Origin: an uncultured Cellulophaga sp.
Lineage (GTDB): Bacteria; Bacteroidota; Bacteroidia; Flavobacteriales; Flavobacteriaceae
DNA length: 64,000 bases
Direction: 5' to 3'
Assembly: GCA_947492955.1 (NCBI GenBank)
Contig: CANLOV010000009.1
Location: 62,001 to 126,000, forward strand
Below, piece after piece: positions 28,574-37,918 of the stretch. Both the position numbers and the translations under genes were made by a program. Each line of letters begins with the position of its first letter. Positions within the stretch are counted from its first letter, which is position 1. The notes under the pieces are model-generated. The model was not told where the DNA came from and searched no databases. It saw only the letters and a list, made by a program, of their open reading frames with translations.

Positions 28574-28603
28574 AAAATCAAACTAATTTAAAAAAAAATC
28601 TAC

Positions 28604-30169
28604 TTAAGGATTAAGATAAGCGGAACTTTGTATTAGGTTAGGGTTAGCACTTAATGCAGAACTTGGTATTGGGTAAACATCGCGCCCAGGAGGCATATCT
28701 AAATCATAATTATCTTTTACAAATTTAATTGCTTCACCACTTCTTCTGATAACACCCCAAAGAGAGAATTCACCAGCAAGTTCTAGCCTATATTCCTGTA
28801 AAATATCGTCCATTGTAACTGTTTTTACTGGTGCAGTACCTGCCCAAGCTCTATTTCTTACTCTATCAAAAGCAGCTTGCGCTTTTGCCATTTGTCCGTC
28901 TTTAAGAGCGGCCTCAGCTAAACTAAGTAAAGCTCCTCCATAACGTAACCATATATGGCCTTGACCACCAAAAAGAACAGGGCTTCCCCAACCTTTAATT
29001 TTAGGGTCTCTCCACGATTTTATAGCCCAATATCCAGATCTTGTATCTGGTGATCCTCCAGTCCAAGGTGCATCTACTGTACCTACAGTATTAATATCTA
29101 TTCCATCATAATCAATAATATTTATTAATGGGTCTGTGTGTTCTTCTCCAGGAGCTATAACTGTCGCGGCTCTTCTTGTATCTCCAGGTTCATAAGCATC
29201 ATATAATTCTTTTGTAGGAATGCCTGTAAAACCACCACCGCCAGTTATATCTGTTGGCATAGCGAATAATTGTAAAATATTTACTTCATCATTTCTAGAC
29301 CAAGCTAAATCTCCATTAGCAGCCCATTGAATTTCAAATATAGATTCTTTACCATTTGGATTATCTACAGCATGTATATCAAGAAAGTTTTCTTCTAAAT
29401 CAAGAACAGGACTATCTTCTAATGCTTCAAAAGCAGTTACGGCATCACCGTATTGACCAAGCCACATTTGTGCATTACCCAAAACAGTATATGCTGTTGC
29501 TTTTGATACTCTCCCTTTGTCTGCATCGTATGTCCAAGGAAGTTTTTCAATAGCTTCAGTTGCATCTGTTACAATCTGTTGAAAAATTAAATCCTGAGGG
29601 TCTTTTGCCTTAAATGGATCATCTTCACTAGTAAGCATTAATGGAACATCACCATAAACTTCTGCTAAGTATTGATAAGAAATACATCTTAAAGTTAAAA
29701 CTTCACCAATTAAACGATTTCCTAAGTCTGTACTAATACTTTCGTTTTCTACAGCAACTCTTAAATTTTCTAACGCTATGTTTGCTCTACCAATTTGTCT
29801 GTAATTATTAGCCCAAATTTTTGTAGAAACATCACTTGTAGAAGGGTCTTGGTTAAAATTTAAGTAGGAACTGGTTGCTGGGTTTTCATTATTTAAAAAA
29901 TCTAAGCCAGTACTATTGGCCCATCTATGAATTCCCTTTACATTGTATTCATTTGGTAACCCTGGATCTGATTGTGAATCATTTTGAAAACCATCATATA
30001 CACCAGTGACAGCTGCTAATGCCGTATCATCTGAACCAAAAACAACTTCACTAGTTAAATCTCTGTTGTTAGTATCAACCAAAAAATCTTCGGAGCATCC
30101 TACCATAGTACTCAATGCAACAGCACTACATACTCCTATTTTTTTAATTATATTTATTTTTTTACTCAT
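28604..30169 (-). CDS. SusD/RagB family glycan-binding lipoprotein
   Basis: A 521-residue outer-membrane lipoprotein (signal peptide ending TMVGC). It has SusD features: FLVDTNNRDLTSEVVFGSDD near the start, the tetratricopeptide-like helices with ALRCISYQYLAEVYGDVPL-type sequence (about 145-175), and a C-terminal half containing LAEAALKDGQMAKAQAAFDRVRNRA and YRLELAGEFSLWGVIRR. SusD lies over the SusC barrel as a lid and captures oligosaccharide. The partner susC gene ends 10 bases upstream. The ligand cannot be predicted from sequence by eye. Confidence 0.94.
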   Translation of the reverse strand: MSKKINIIKKIGVCSAVALSTMVGCSEDFLVDTNNRDLTSEVVFGSDDTALAAVTGVYDGFQNDSQSDPGLPNEYNVKGIHRWANSTGLDFLNNENPATSSYLNFNQDPSTSDVSTKIWANNYRQIGRANIALENLRVAVENESISTDLGNRLIGEVLTLRCISYQYLAEVYGDVPLMLTSEDDPFKAKDPQDLIFQQIVTDATEAIEKLPWTYDADKGRVSKATAYTVLGNAQMWLGQYGDAVTAFEALEDSPVLDLEENFLDIHAVDNPNGKESIFEIQWAANGDLAWSRNDEVNILQLFAMPTDITGGGGFTGIPTKELYDAYEPGDTRRAATVIAPGEEHTDPLINIIDYDGIDINTVGTVDAPWTGGSPDTRSGYWAIKSWRDPKIKGWGSPVLFGGQGHIWLRYGGALLSLAEAALKDGQMAKAQAAFDRVRNRAWAGTAPVKTVTMDDILQEYRLELAGEFSLWGVIRRSGEAIKFVKDNYDLDMPPGRDVYPIPSSALSANPNLIQSSAYLNP

Positions 30170-30179
30170 AACAATTTTT

Positions 30180-33100
30180 TTAAAATTTTACATTAAGTCC
30201 TAAAGTAAATGTTTTAGATAATGGATATGCTCCTGCATCTATACCTCTAGTGGTAACACTACTATTGCCATTAATATCAGCGTTTTGACCAATTTCTGGG
30301 TCTGATCCAGAATAGTTTGTAATTGTAAATAGGTTTTGAGCACTTGCATATATTCTTAGATTGCGTAAACCAAGTTTTTCAACAGTATTGTATGGTAGAT
30401 TATATCCAATATTTAAATTTCTTAATCTAAAGAATGAACCATCTTCTACAAAATAGCTAGATGCTCTATTGTTCTGTATATCTCCATCATCGATAATAGC
30501 CCTTGAATAAGTATTTGTAGAACCTTCACCAGTCCAACGGTTATTAAAATATTCGATACTTACATTAGAAAAAGAAGCATCATTACCATATCCAGAAGCA
30601 CTTTCTAAATCGCGTTTTACAAGATTTAATATTTCTCCTCCAAACGAGCCGTAGAAGTTTAATCCTAAATCAAAGTTTTTATATGAAAAATTTAAATTTA
30701 AACTTCCATAAAAATCAGGTACAGGACTACCAATAGTAGTTCTATCTTCTCCATTAATTATACCATCATCATTTAAATCTTTGAATTTACGGTCACCAGG
30801 TGCAGGTGTACCACTTGGTCTTGTAGGAGCTGCATCTATTTCTGCTTGATTTTGAAAAATTCCGTCTGCAACAAAACCATAGAAAGAACCTACTTGGCCA
30901 CCTTCTTGAGCTCTAGTAATATCGTACCAGAAACCAGATTCGTCAAAAGTATCTAAGAAGGTATTAGTAAATACAACTTCTTTAGATAGATTGTCAATTT
31001 TTGTAATTTCATTATCAGTTATAGTAATGTTTGCATTAATATCATATGTGAAATCACCATCATTTTCTCTAACTCCTACTAAGAACTCGAATCCTTTGTT
31101 TATCATGGTTCCACCATTCTGAGGTTGTGTAGTAAACCCTGTTTGGGCTGGTACGGTTTGCTGAAATAAGAAATTTCCAGATTCTCTATTGAAATAATCA
31201 GCAGTAAAATATATTTTACCATCTAATAGTTCTCCTTCTACACCAATGTTTGTTTGTGTTTGTGTTTCCCAACCTAAATTGTTATTGGCTAATACAAGTG
31301 GAGCTAAACCTAAAGCACTGTTTGTGCTACCATCAAAACTATAGTTAGTATCATTAGTACCTCCTTGACCTGTAAAAAGTGAAAGGTAACCAAAAGAAGG
31401 AATACCAGCAAAGTTTCCTGTTTCTCCCCAACTAGCTCTAAGTTTTAAAATGTTAAACACACTATCATCCATAAAATTTTCTTCATCTATATTCCATCCG
31501 GCAGCAAATGATGGAAATACTCCCCATAAATTTTGGGAACTAAATACATCACCAACACCATCTCTTCTTATGGTACCTGTTAAATAGTATTTACTATCAA
31601 AATTGTAATTTAATCTTGCAAATGTACTAGCCAGTGTTCTTCTGTCTGAAAAACCAGTAGTGTTACGTATATCATTTGCAGCAGCAATACTTCTTATATT
31701 ATTATTTAAAAAACCAACTCCTGTTGCACCAGAAAATTTTCTATATCTTCTTTGTGCAGAAACACCACCTAAAATATCAATAGTGTGTTTTTCGTTAAAT
31801 GTTCTTTTGTATTTTAATAAGTATTCTGCTATCCATTCGTTATTTACGGATTGGTTTGTGGTATATACTGCATTATCTCTAAGATCAACATTACCATTAC
31901 TACGGTAATATGTTGGTTGAAAATTTTCATTTGCATTATTATCTACTCTGGCACCTACTTTTAATTGTGTAGAAAGTCCACCATATATATCCCATTCGGC
32001 ATCAATATTAGCTAAAACAGTGTTGGTTACATTATCAAGATCATTTTCTAATGCTCCTGCAACCCAGTTTTTACCATCACGGAATGCTTCGCCAGTTACA
32101 TCAGGAACAGCTCCAAAGTTTCCATTTGCATCAACAGGAAGATTGGTAGGGTTTGTGCCTCCTCTAAGGTTTGTTTCACCTGCTGGCGCTAAATGAGGTA
32201 TTGTAGAGAATAAATTTAATAATGCTCCACGACCCGTTCCTAATGGTTGAAAATTTTGAGAAGTAATATATTTTATATTACTTTTTAAACGAATTTTATC
32301 TGTAATATCAAAACTAGCATTGAACCCTATGTCATATCTTTTGTACTTAGATCCAATTAGTGTTCCTTCGTCATCATAAGCACCAGTAGTAAATGCAAAT
32401 CTAGAATTTTCACCACCACCTCTTATGTTTAAAGTTGTACTTTTAGTAACGGAAGTGTTAAAAACTTCATCTTGCCAATTTATATTTCTTAAAGAACCTG
32501 GGTTACTCCAACCACTATAAGGAATAGCAGTTCCTGCAACAGTGTCGTCTGTACTGCTGCTTAGTTCTGTGGCTAAGCTTGCAAACTGATTTACATCTAA
32601 AACATCTAATTCTTTAGGTTTAGAACGGAAGCTTAAAAAAGAATTTACTTCTACCTGAACTTTACCTTTTGTTCCTTGTTTCGTTTGAATAATTACAACA
32701 CCATTACTTGCTCTTACTCCATATAGTGCTGTAGCAGAAGCATCTTTTAATACAGAAATAGATTCTATTGAGTTAGGGTTTATAAAATTAATATTCTCTG
32801 TAGGGAATCCATCTACAACATATAAAGGAGTAGTACTACCAAAAGAACCCACACCACGAATGTTTACAGATACAGAAGATCCTGGCGCACCAGAATTAGA
32901 AGTTATCTGAACACCACTTGTTTTTCCTTGTAAGGCTTGATCCACAGTTGCAGCTGGGAAATTATTAAGTTCATCTGCGCCAATAACTGCTACAGCACCC
33001 GTTAAATCTTTTTTCTTGGCTGTACCATAAGCTACTACAATTACTTCATCTAAAGCAGCAGCATCTTCATCCATTTGAACGTTGATTTGTTTTTTACTAC

Positions 33101-33488
33101 CAATAGTAATTTCTTTTGTTTTATAGCCAATGGAGCTAAATACTAAAATAGCATTTGCATTAGAAACGTTAATTGTATAGTTACCATCAAAATCTGATGC
33201 TGTACCGTTTGAGGTGTTTTTTTCTACTACGGTAACACCAGGAAGTGGTGTTCCATCGGCATCTGTTATTATTCCTGATATTGATGTTTGAACATCAATA
33301 AAGTTATTAGTTTCAAGAGGTTTTATATCCTCTGTAAATTTATTTGGTTCATTATTTTTCGAATTCATAGCGGTATTTGCTTGAATCGAAAAACACGAAA
33401 TAAACAATGAAAGAATTGTGACTTTCATTGTTAAGTTAAAATTAAGTGAATTGAGCCGTTTTGACACAAAACTTTTACTGTTTTTCAT
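30180..33488 (-). CDS. SusC/RagA family TonB-dependent outer-membrane transporter
   Basis: A 1,102-residue protein. It has a signal peptide preceded by a ~20-residue extension (an ATG at codon 21, MKVTILSLF, may be the true start) and a carboxypeptidase-like regulatory domain (about 68-150, SISGIITDADGTPLPGVTVV). Next comes the TonB-box-like DEVIVVAYGTAKKKDLTGAV, a plug domain with VDGFPTENINFINPNSIESI (key part NPNSIESISVLKDASATALY), and the barrel ending FTLGLNVKF. It imports oligosaccharides with energy from TonB. It has no STN signalling domain: only about 25 hydrophilic residues lie between the signal peptide and the regulatory domain. That matters because an ECF sigma gene and an anti-sigma-like gene lie just upstream. 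Confidence 0.95.
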   Translation of the reverse strand: MKNSKSFVSKRLNSLNFNLTMKVTILSLFISCFSIQANTAMNSKNNEPNKFTEDIKPLETNNFIDVQTSISGIITDADGTPLPGVTVVEKNTSNGTASDFDGNYTINVSNANAILVFSSIGYKTKEITIGSKKQINVQMDEDAAALDEVIVVAYGTAKKKDLTGAVAVIGADELNNFPAATVDQALQGKTSGVQITSNSGAPGSSVSVNIRGVGSFGSTTPLYVVDGFPTENINFINPNSIESISVLKDASATALYGVRASNGVVIIQTKQGTKGKVQVEVNSFLSFRSKPKELDVLDVNQFASLATELSSSTDDTVAGTAIPYSGWSNPGSLRNINWQDEVFNTSVTKSTTLNIRGGGENSRFAFTTGAYDDEGTLIGSKYKRYDIGFNASFDITDKIRLKSNIKYITSQNFQPLGTGRGALLNLFSTIPHLAPAGETNLRGGTNPTNLPVDANGNFGAVPDVTGEAFRDGKNWVAGALENDLDNVTNTVLANIDAEWDIYGGLSTQLKVGARVDNNANENFQPTYYRSNGNVDLRDNAVYTTNQSVNNEWIAEYLLKYKRTFNEKHTIDILGGVSAQRRYRKFSGATGVGFLNNNIRSIAAANDIRNTTGFSDRRTLASTFARLNYNFDSKYYLTGTIRRDGVGDVFSSQNLWGVFPSFAAGWNIDEENFMDDSVFNILKLRASWGETGNFAGIPSFGYLSLFTGQGGTNDTNYSFDGSTNSALGLAPLVLANNNLGWETQTQTNIGVEGELLDGKIYFTADYFNRESGNFLFQQTVPAQTGFTTQPQNGGTMINKGFEFLVGVRENDGDFTYDINANITITDNEITKIDNLSKEVVFTNTFLDTFDESGFWYDITRAQEGGQVGSFYGFVADGIFQNQAEIDAAPTRPSGTPAPGDRKFKDLNDDGIINGEDRTTIGSPVPDFYGSLNLNFSYKNFDLGLNFYGSFGGEILNLVKRDLESASGYGNDASFSNVSIEYFNNRWTGEGSTNTYSRAIIDDGDIQNNRASSYFVEDGSFFRLRNLNIGYNLPYNTVEKLGLRNLRIYASAQNLFTITNYSGSDPEIGQNADINGNSSVTTRGIDAGAYPLSKTFTLGLNVKF

Positions 33489-33531
33489 ACCTTTGAGTTG
33501 TTTTAAATAGTTAGCTAATAATTAGTTGATT

Positions 33532-33582
33532 ATTGCATGTTTATCGAGGAGTATTGCGGTACTTCTCGATTTTTTATGCAAT
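33532..33582 (-). promoter_or_regulatory. Two-tier hairpin in the susC leader
   Basis: ATTGCAT (33532-33538) pairs with ATGCAAT (33576-33582). Inside it, ATCGAG-g-AGTA pairs with TACT-t-CTCGAT around a short loop (33543-33570). The structure lies about 45 bases upstream of the susC start and after the anti-sigma-like gene. On the minus strand no T-run follows it, so for susC transcription it looks like a leader structure rather than a terminator. Its T-run is on the plus side, where no gene needs it. Confidence 0.55.
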
Positions 33583-33630
33583 CATAATTTTCATTGTTTT
33601 ATTTCATTAAGAGGGTGTTTAAAGTTTAAT

Positions 33631-33849
33631 TTAGTTGATATTTAGTTTTTTTACTATTTTGTTCCAAGCTAAATGAGTATCCATATCTATTTTTTTTGGA
33701 AAATCATTTTTTATCTTCTTAAGGTTTTTTAAGCGAAAAAACACATGTTTATTAATTTCAGATTCGTTTATCCAACTTTTAAAAAGAACCTCTTCTTCAT
33801 TTGTTAAATCATTATCTATTTTTTTTATTATTAATTCATCAATATTCAT
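33631..33849 (-). CDS. Anti-sigma (FecR N-terminal-like) stub
   Basis: A 72-residue protein, MNIDELIIKKIDNDLTNEEE..., resembling only the cytoplasmic N-terminal domain of FecR-type anti-sigma factors, in particular the LTNEEEVLFKSWINES segment and a final AWNKIVKKL helix. Full-length FecR proteins are usually above 300 residues, with a membrane helix and a periplasmic FecR domain. Neither is present here, and only 142 bases separate its stop from susC. It follows an ECF sigma gene, its likely binding partner. It could be a minimal functional anti-sigma domain or a truncated remnant. Confidence 0.65.
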   Translation of the reverse strand: MNIDELIIKKIDNDLTNEEEVLFKSWINESEINKHVFFRLKNLKKIKNDFPKKIDMDTHLAWNKIVKKLNIN

Positions 33850-33972
33850 TACACTACTTTACAAGAGGCTATTTATAAAATAAGACCCTTGAATATATAA
33901 AAAGGGTAGTTTAAAAATGAAAAAACAATAAAATTAAACTTAAAAAAGTGTAATAAATCATGAAAATAAACT

Positions 33973-34488
33973 CTATAAATGCGTATTTCGTAATTCTTTA
34001 CGTAATATTTTATAGGCTTTTTTTAAATGAAATTTCACTGTGTTTATTGATATTCCTAATGTATCAGCTGCATTTTGGTACTTAACTCCTTCTAATACGC
34101 ATAGTTCAAAAACCTTTTTACTTTGTTTTGGTAAAACTTTTATTGCTTTTTGTATCTCTGCTTTATATTCAATATCAATTAAATAATCTTCGTGTGAAGG
34201 TGCTAATGATGCTAATGCATAATCTTTAATCTTTTCTGTTTTTTTTGTTCGTTGTATTGTTTTTAGGCTTGTATTGCGTACCGCTATACTTATGTAATTT
34301 TTTAAATCTAAAATTTCAGTATCTCTTTTTCTGTTTAAAACTTTTACAAAAACATCCTGAACCATATCTTCTGCTTCAATCATATTTTCTATATAGCTAT
34401 AGGCAATTAAACACCATTCTTTATAGTGTTTCATAAACATAGCTTCGATTTGAAGTTGTGGACTTATTTCTAATGTTTTATTTAGCAT
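33973..34488 (-). CDS. ECF-type RNA polymerase sigma factor (FecI/SusC-associated)
   Basis: A 171-residue sigma factor with region 2 (about residues 18-85, AEDMVQDVFVKVLNRKRD) and region 4 (about 112-165, LPKQSKKVFELCVLEGVKYQ and INTVKFHLKKAYKILRKEL). It lacks region 3, as ECF factors do. It lies between the glycosidase genes and the anti-sigma-like gene upstream of susC/susD, the arrangement of sigma factors that activate neighbouring SusC genes. It presumably switches on susC-susD. How it is held inactive is unclear, because the neighbouring anti-sigma is only a stub. Confidence 0.93.
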   Translation of the reverse strand: MLNKTLEISPQLQIEAMFMKHYKEWCLIAYSYIENMIEAEDMVQDVFVKVLNRKRDTEILDLKNYISIAVRNTSLKTIQRTKKTEKIKDYALASLAPSHEDYLIDIEYKAEIQKAIKVLPKQSKKVFELCVLEGVKYQNAADTLGISINTVKFHLKKAYKILRKELRNTHL

Positions 34489-34536
34489 ATAAATACTATT
34501 ATTTTAGTATAAAGAGATGTTGATTTTCTTTATATA

Positions 34537-36564
34537 TTACTTATTCATTTTTTTTAACAAGCATATCCAATCTTGCTGGTTAATATTATCTTTATTTGAT
34601 GGGGGATTCCCTATCGATACTATATCGCCTCCATTTATTTTTTCTTTTGATCCTTTTTGTAATTCACCTCCTGTAATTGGGTTGTACCATTGAACACTAT
34701 ATTTACCTTTAGCTCCTTTTAAATTAATAGTGTAACTACCAGAATTAGGTAAGTAAATAGCATACACTGAACCTATTTTGCGTAAACAGTAAGCTTTAGG
34801 ATGGTTAATTAATGTGTGCTCAGGACTCATCTCCCAAAAGGGAATATGTTTTTGAAAAAATGTAGTAGCGTTATTTGTTAATTCCCATAGATTATTTCGT
34901 TGCCTCCAATCTTCAGAATTAAGATCATTATGAGGGTGCTTAGCTCCAAAATACCATTCTACACCTGCGCCACCTGATAGTAATGTTCCCCATAAAGCAT
35001 ATTGCCTTAATGTATTATGATGCGGGTCAACATTATCAGGTAAAGCGGCAGTATGCCACATGCCTATTTCATCCATAGTAATTAGCCAATCTTGACCTTT
35101 TTCTTTTGATTTTATTCTCCACTCTTTTACTATACCTGGAGCTAACTCTCTTTTATCTTGTTGTAATGACAAACCATCTAAATACTGAAACCCTAATATG
35201 GAATCTAATATTTTACTTCTTAAAGGGTCATGAGCGTGCGTATGTAAAAGAACAGGGTGTTTGTACGGGTCTGTTTCTTTTAAGAACTTAGCCATTGCTT
35301 TTCGTTGTTGATTATTTTGACCTATTGGCGACCAAGAAGCAGGTCCGTTTTCTTCTCCAAGATTCCAATTAAGAGCTAAATGGTGACCAAAACGAGCAAT
35401 TAATTCTCTAAAGTATAATTGCCGTAGCGTTCCCGTATCACCATTATCGAGCATAGTTTCATTTTCTGTTTCTTGCAATACCATATGCAATAAAATGCCT
35501 TTGGTTTGCATATGTTCAAAAACTATATCCCATTGTTCTAACTTGCTCACATCAAAACGGGAAAAATCTTTTGGCGAGGTATATGGCCAAACATCTTTAC
35601 CGTCTCCCAAAATGTTCATAGTTAAAAAGTATGAAGAATTAACGCCTTTAGATGCTAGGTAATTGATTCCGCCAATAAGAGATTTTCCTTTGCCGTTTTT
35701 CCAATTTGGATCACCTATATTCCAATCTTTAAGATGTGTAGTGTATTTGTGTATTTCTTTATTAGTACTGGCCTCTCCATCTCTATTAGAGGCTTGCATC
35801 CTGTATGTTGCGTCAAAATCCTGATATCCAAGTAAGTTTTCTGGGCTGTTAGTTCCTCCTTTTATCCAGAATTTATCTGAATTCTGAAATTTATAAAAAC
35901 CTTTATGAGTAGTTAATCTACCATTTGCTCTAAAATCTGGGGCTTCTTTATCAGAATTTATAACAATGAATTTGCCTTTGGAATTGGATAGTTTTATAGC
36001 TTCTCCAATTTCTAAATTATCTTCTAAGGCTATACTATCTTTGTGATGTAGTGTTGCACTGTAACTCCATTCTCCTTTGAAATCTGGGGTAAATTTTACT
36101 TTCCATATATTTCCTTTGTCTGCACTTGTTTCAGCAGCATTGCCATCAGCAGCATAAAACCCTCTAATTATATATTTTGTTTTTTTGTGTTTAAATTCTA
36201 CACTTAAGCGATAATTTAAAAATGGATTATCAATATCAGTTTCTGAGGTTTCGGGTCCTTTAAACGGAAGTGTTATTGTATGCCATTGCTTGTAAATAGG
36301 TAAAGTGCTTACCGAATTTTGATTTGTATTGTTTGTTTTGGACAATAGCTTTAATCTTTTTGCAGAGATGAGCTCTGGTCCGTTACCTGTATTGCTAACA
36401 CCAGAGGTAGTATATGTGTAGTCATTAATAATAGTAAAACTAGAAGCATGTTTTAATGAGTTCCAATTTTCCCATTTAGCAGGGCTTGTAGTGTTACAAT
36501 TAGCACATGCTATATAACTAAAGAGAATAAAAAAACTATTTATGTGTTTAAAAAATTGCTTCAT
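34537..36564 (-). CDS. DUF5060-containing putative glycoside hydrolase
   Basis: A 675-residue exported protein. The signal sequence ends in a Cys-containing stretch, IACANCN, so it may be a lipoprotein. An N-terminal DUF5060 immunoglobulin-like domain (about residues 85-190, with RGFYAADGNAAETSADKGNI and FTPDFKGEWSYSATL) precedes a barrel domain (about 215-570). The C-terminal beta domain is of the putative collagen-binding type (about 585-670). Candidate catalytic acids are the Glu pair in NWNLGEENGPAS and the Asp/Glu in LITMDEIGMWH, in the places expected for a clan-A barrel. This is inference from position. The function is an unassigned glycosidase acting on the locus substrate. It starts 3 bases after the GH5 gene stops. 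Confidence 0.85.
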   Translation of the reverse strand: MKQFFKHINSFFILFSYIACANCNTTSPAKWENWNSLKHASSFTIINDYTYTTSGVSNTGNGPELISAKRLKLLSKTNNTNQNSVSTLPIYKQWHTITLPFKGPETSETDIDNPFLNYRLSVEFKHKKTKYIIRGFYAADGNAAETSADKGNIWKVKFTPDFKGEWSYSATLHHKDSIALEDNLEIGEAIKLSNSKGKFIVINSDKEAPDFRANGRLTTHKGFYKFQNSDKFWIKGGTNSPENLLGYQDFDATYRMQASNRDGEASTNKEIHKYTTHLKDWNIGDPNWKNGKGKSLIGGINYLASKGVNSSYFLTMNILGDGKDVWPYTSPKDFSRFDVSKLEQWDIVFEHMQTKGILLHMVLQETENETMLDNGDTGTLRQLYFRELIARFGHHLALNWNLGEENGPASWSPIGQNNQQRKAMAKFLKETDPYKHPVLLHTHAHDPLRSKILDSILGFQYLDGLSLQQDKRELAPGIVKEWRIKSKEKGQDWLITMDEIGMWHTAALPDNVDPHHNTLRQYALWGTLLSGGAGVEWYFGAKHPHNDLNSEDWRQRNNLWELTNNATTFFQKHIPFWEMSPEHTLINHPKAYCLRKIGSVYAIYLPNSGSYTINLKGAKGKYSVQWYNPITGGELQKGSKEKINGGDIVSIGNPPSNKDNINQQDWICLLKKMNK

Positions 36565-36567
36565 AAT

Positions 36568-37692
36568 TTAATTGCTCCCAGATACGATTTTAATAAGGGT
36601 TTTGTTTTCTTTTCCGTCTGTGTGTATTAATCCAAAATCATCACTTTTATAATTCCAATTTGCGTATCCAATACCAGTTTCATTAAAAAGTGTTACTATA
36701 TCTTTATACCAATTAATGCTTTCATTATTTGGAGCATTTGATATAATGCCAAATTCTCCACAGTATAAAGGCAAGTCTAAATCTTTGGCTTTTTGTATGG
36801 GTTTTTGCCACATTTCTAATAATATATCTTTATTGAATTTTACATTTACCCATTTTTGCACTTCTGTTTGGATATTTGGGGGTAATTTCTCGTACTCCTG
36901 CTGTGTTAGAATTATGCCTGGGTAGTGTGTAGCGCCATTGTAGTTTTTTAAGTTAGTCCATTTCGCAGCGTAATGAGTTAATAAAAAAGGCTTGTAAAAA
37001 TGAAAACTTAAGAGTATGTTTTTATCATTAGCAGGAACTTTTAATGCATCAAAAGTTTCTACAGACTGCCATCTGTTTGATCCAATAACAATGGTGCGCT
37101 CTTTTTCTAGTTCTCTAATAGTAGTAAAAGCTTTTAAAAGTAATTTGTTCCATGATTCGTTATCATCTGCTACAGCCTCGTTCATTAATTCATAAGCCAC
37201 TAAACTGTTTGGGTGTTTACTTAGAGATTTAGAAAGATCTTTCCATAAATTAAAAAAAGTCTCTTGTGCTTTTGGATCTGTCCATAAAGGTTTTTCTTTA
37301 GCATTAAAATGGTGAGACCTCAGAATATGTAAATCAATGATTATTTTAAGATTGTTTTTAGAACACCAGTTAATGCAATTTTGCATTAGTTGAAATGCTT
37401 CTGAGTTTTTGTTTCCGTTCTCATCCCACATCTGTTCTTCATCAATGGGTAATCTAATATGGTCAAATCCCATATTTGCAATTTTAATGACATCGTCCTC
37501 AGTAAAAAACAGTCTTCTTTCTTCTCCTCTTTTATCGCTTTGCGATAGCCAATGAGCAATATTAGTGCCCTTTTTTATTTCAAATTTTTCTTGATCTTTT
37601 ACTTTATTAGAGCAACTAGTAAAAAGATGTATTATACTAAATAGAACTAGTAGAACCGTTTTAATATGTATCGTTTTAATTCTTGGTTGCAT
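36568..37692 (-). CDS. Glycoside hydrolase family 5 lipoprotein
   Basis: A 374-residue lipoprotein (signal ending LFTSC) with a GH5-type barrel. GTNIAHWLSQ begins the domain, GFDHIRLPIDEEQMW follows, and the conserved Arg and His are present. The acid/base Glu is in YELMNEAVAD (near residue 169) and the nucleophile Glu in LYCGEFGI (near residue 311). GH5 enzymes cleave beta-glucans, mannans or related backbones, and the subfamily cannot be told by eye. It is the first gene after a 404-base gap, and GH5 and DUF5060 are co-transcribed with a 3-base spacing. Confidence 0.92.
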   Translation of the reverse strand: MQPRIKTIHIKTVLLVLFSIIHLFTSCSNKVKDQEKFEIKKGTNIAHWLSQSDKRGEERRLFFTEDDVIKIANMGFDHIRLPIDEEQMWDENGNKNSEAFQLMQNCINWCSKNNLKIIIDLHILRSHHFNAKEKPLWTDPKAQETFFNLWKDLSKSLSKHPNSLVAYELMNEAVADDNESWNKLLLKAFTTIRELEKERTIVIGSNRWQSVETFDALKVPANDKNILLSFHFYKPFLLTHYAAKWTNLKNYNGATHYPGIILTQQEYEKLPPNIQTEVQKWVNVKFNKDILLEMWQKPIQKAKDLDLPLYCGEFGIISNAPNNESINWYKDIVTLFNETGIGYANWNYKSDDFGLIHTDGKENKTLIKIVSGSN

Positions 37693-37714
37693 AATCTAAA
37701 TTTTTAATTTCTAA

Positions 37715-37810
37715 CTATATATTTAGAAATAACATTACTATTAAGAACATTAGAAAACCAATTAATAAGATTTCTAATATTAACTTTTTGTTTACTTTTC
37801 TTTGACTCAT
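37715..37810 (-). CDS. Possible 31-residue single-pass membrane peptide
   Basis: ATG at 37810 opens a 31-codon frame ending in TAG. It has a basic head (MSQRKVNKK) followed by a continuous hydrophobic helix (LILEILLIGFLMFLIVMLFL) and a two-residue tail. The layout is that of a small inner-membrane protein. It lies 22 bases upstream of the GH5 start and on the same strand. Nothing shows that it is expressed, and A/T-rich DNA produces such frames by chance. Confidence 0.3.
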   Translation of the reverse strand: MSQRKVNKKLILEILLIGFLMFLIVMLFLNI

Positions 37811-37918
37811 AAATTATATTGATGGAGGTTAAACTTAATATTTTGTTAACATCATCAATGTTACTTAAGTAGCAGAAAATGAAAGATTTGTAGCTTAGAA
37901 AAGAGAATGTATCGCTAA

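Noticed and set aside
33543-33575. Hairpin upstream of susC as a plus-strand terminator
   Set aside because: No plus-strand gene ends nearby, although a T-run follows on that strand. A leader function for susC is more plausible.
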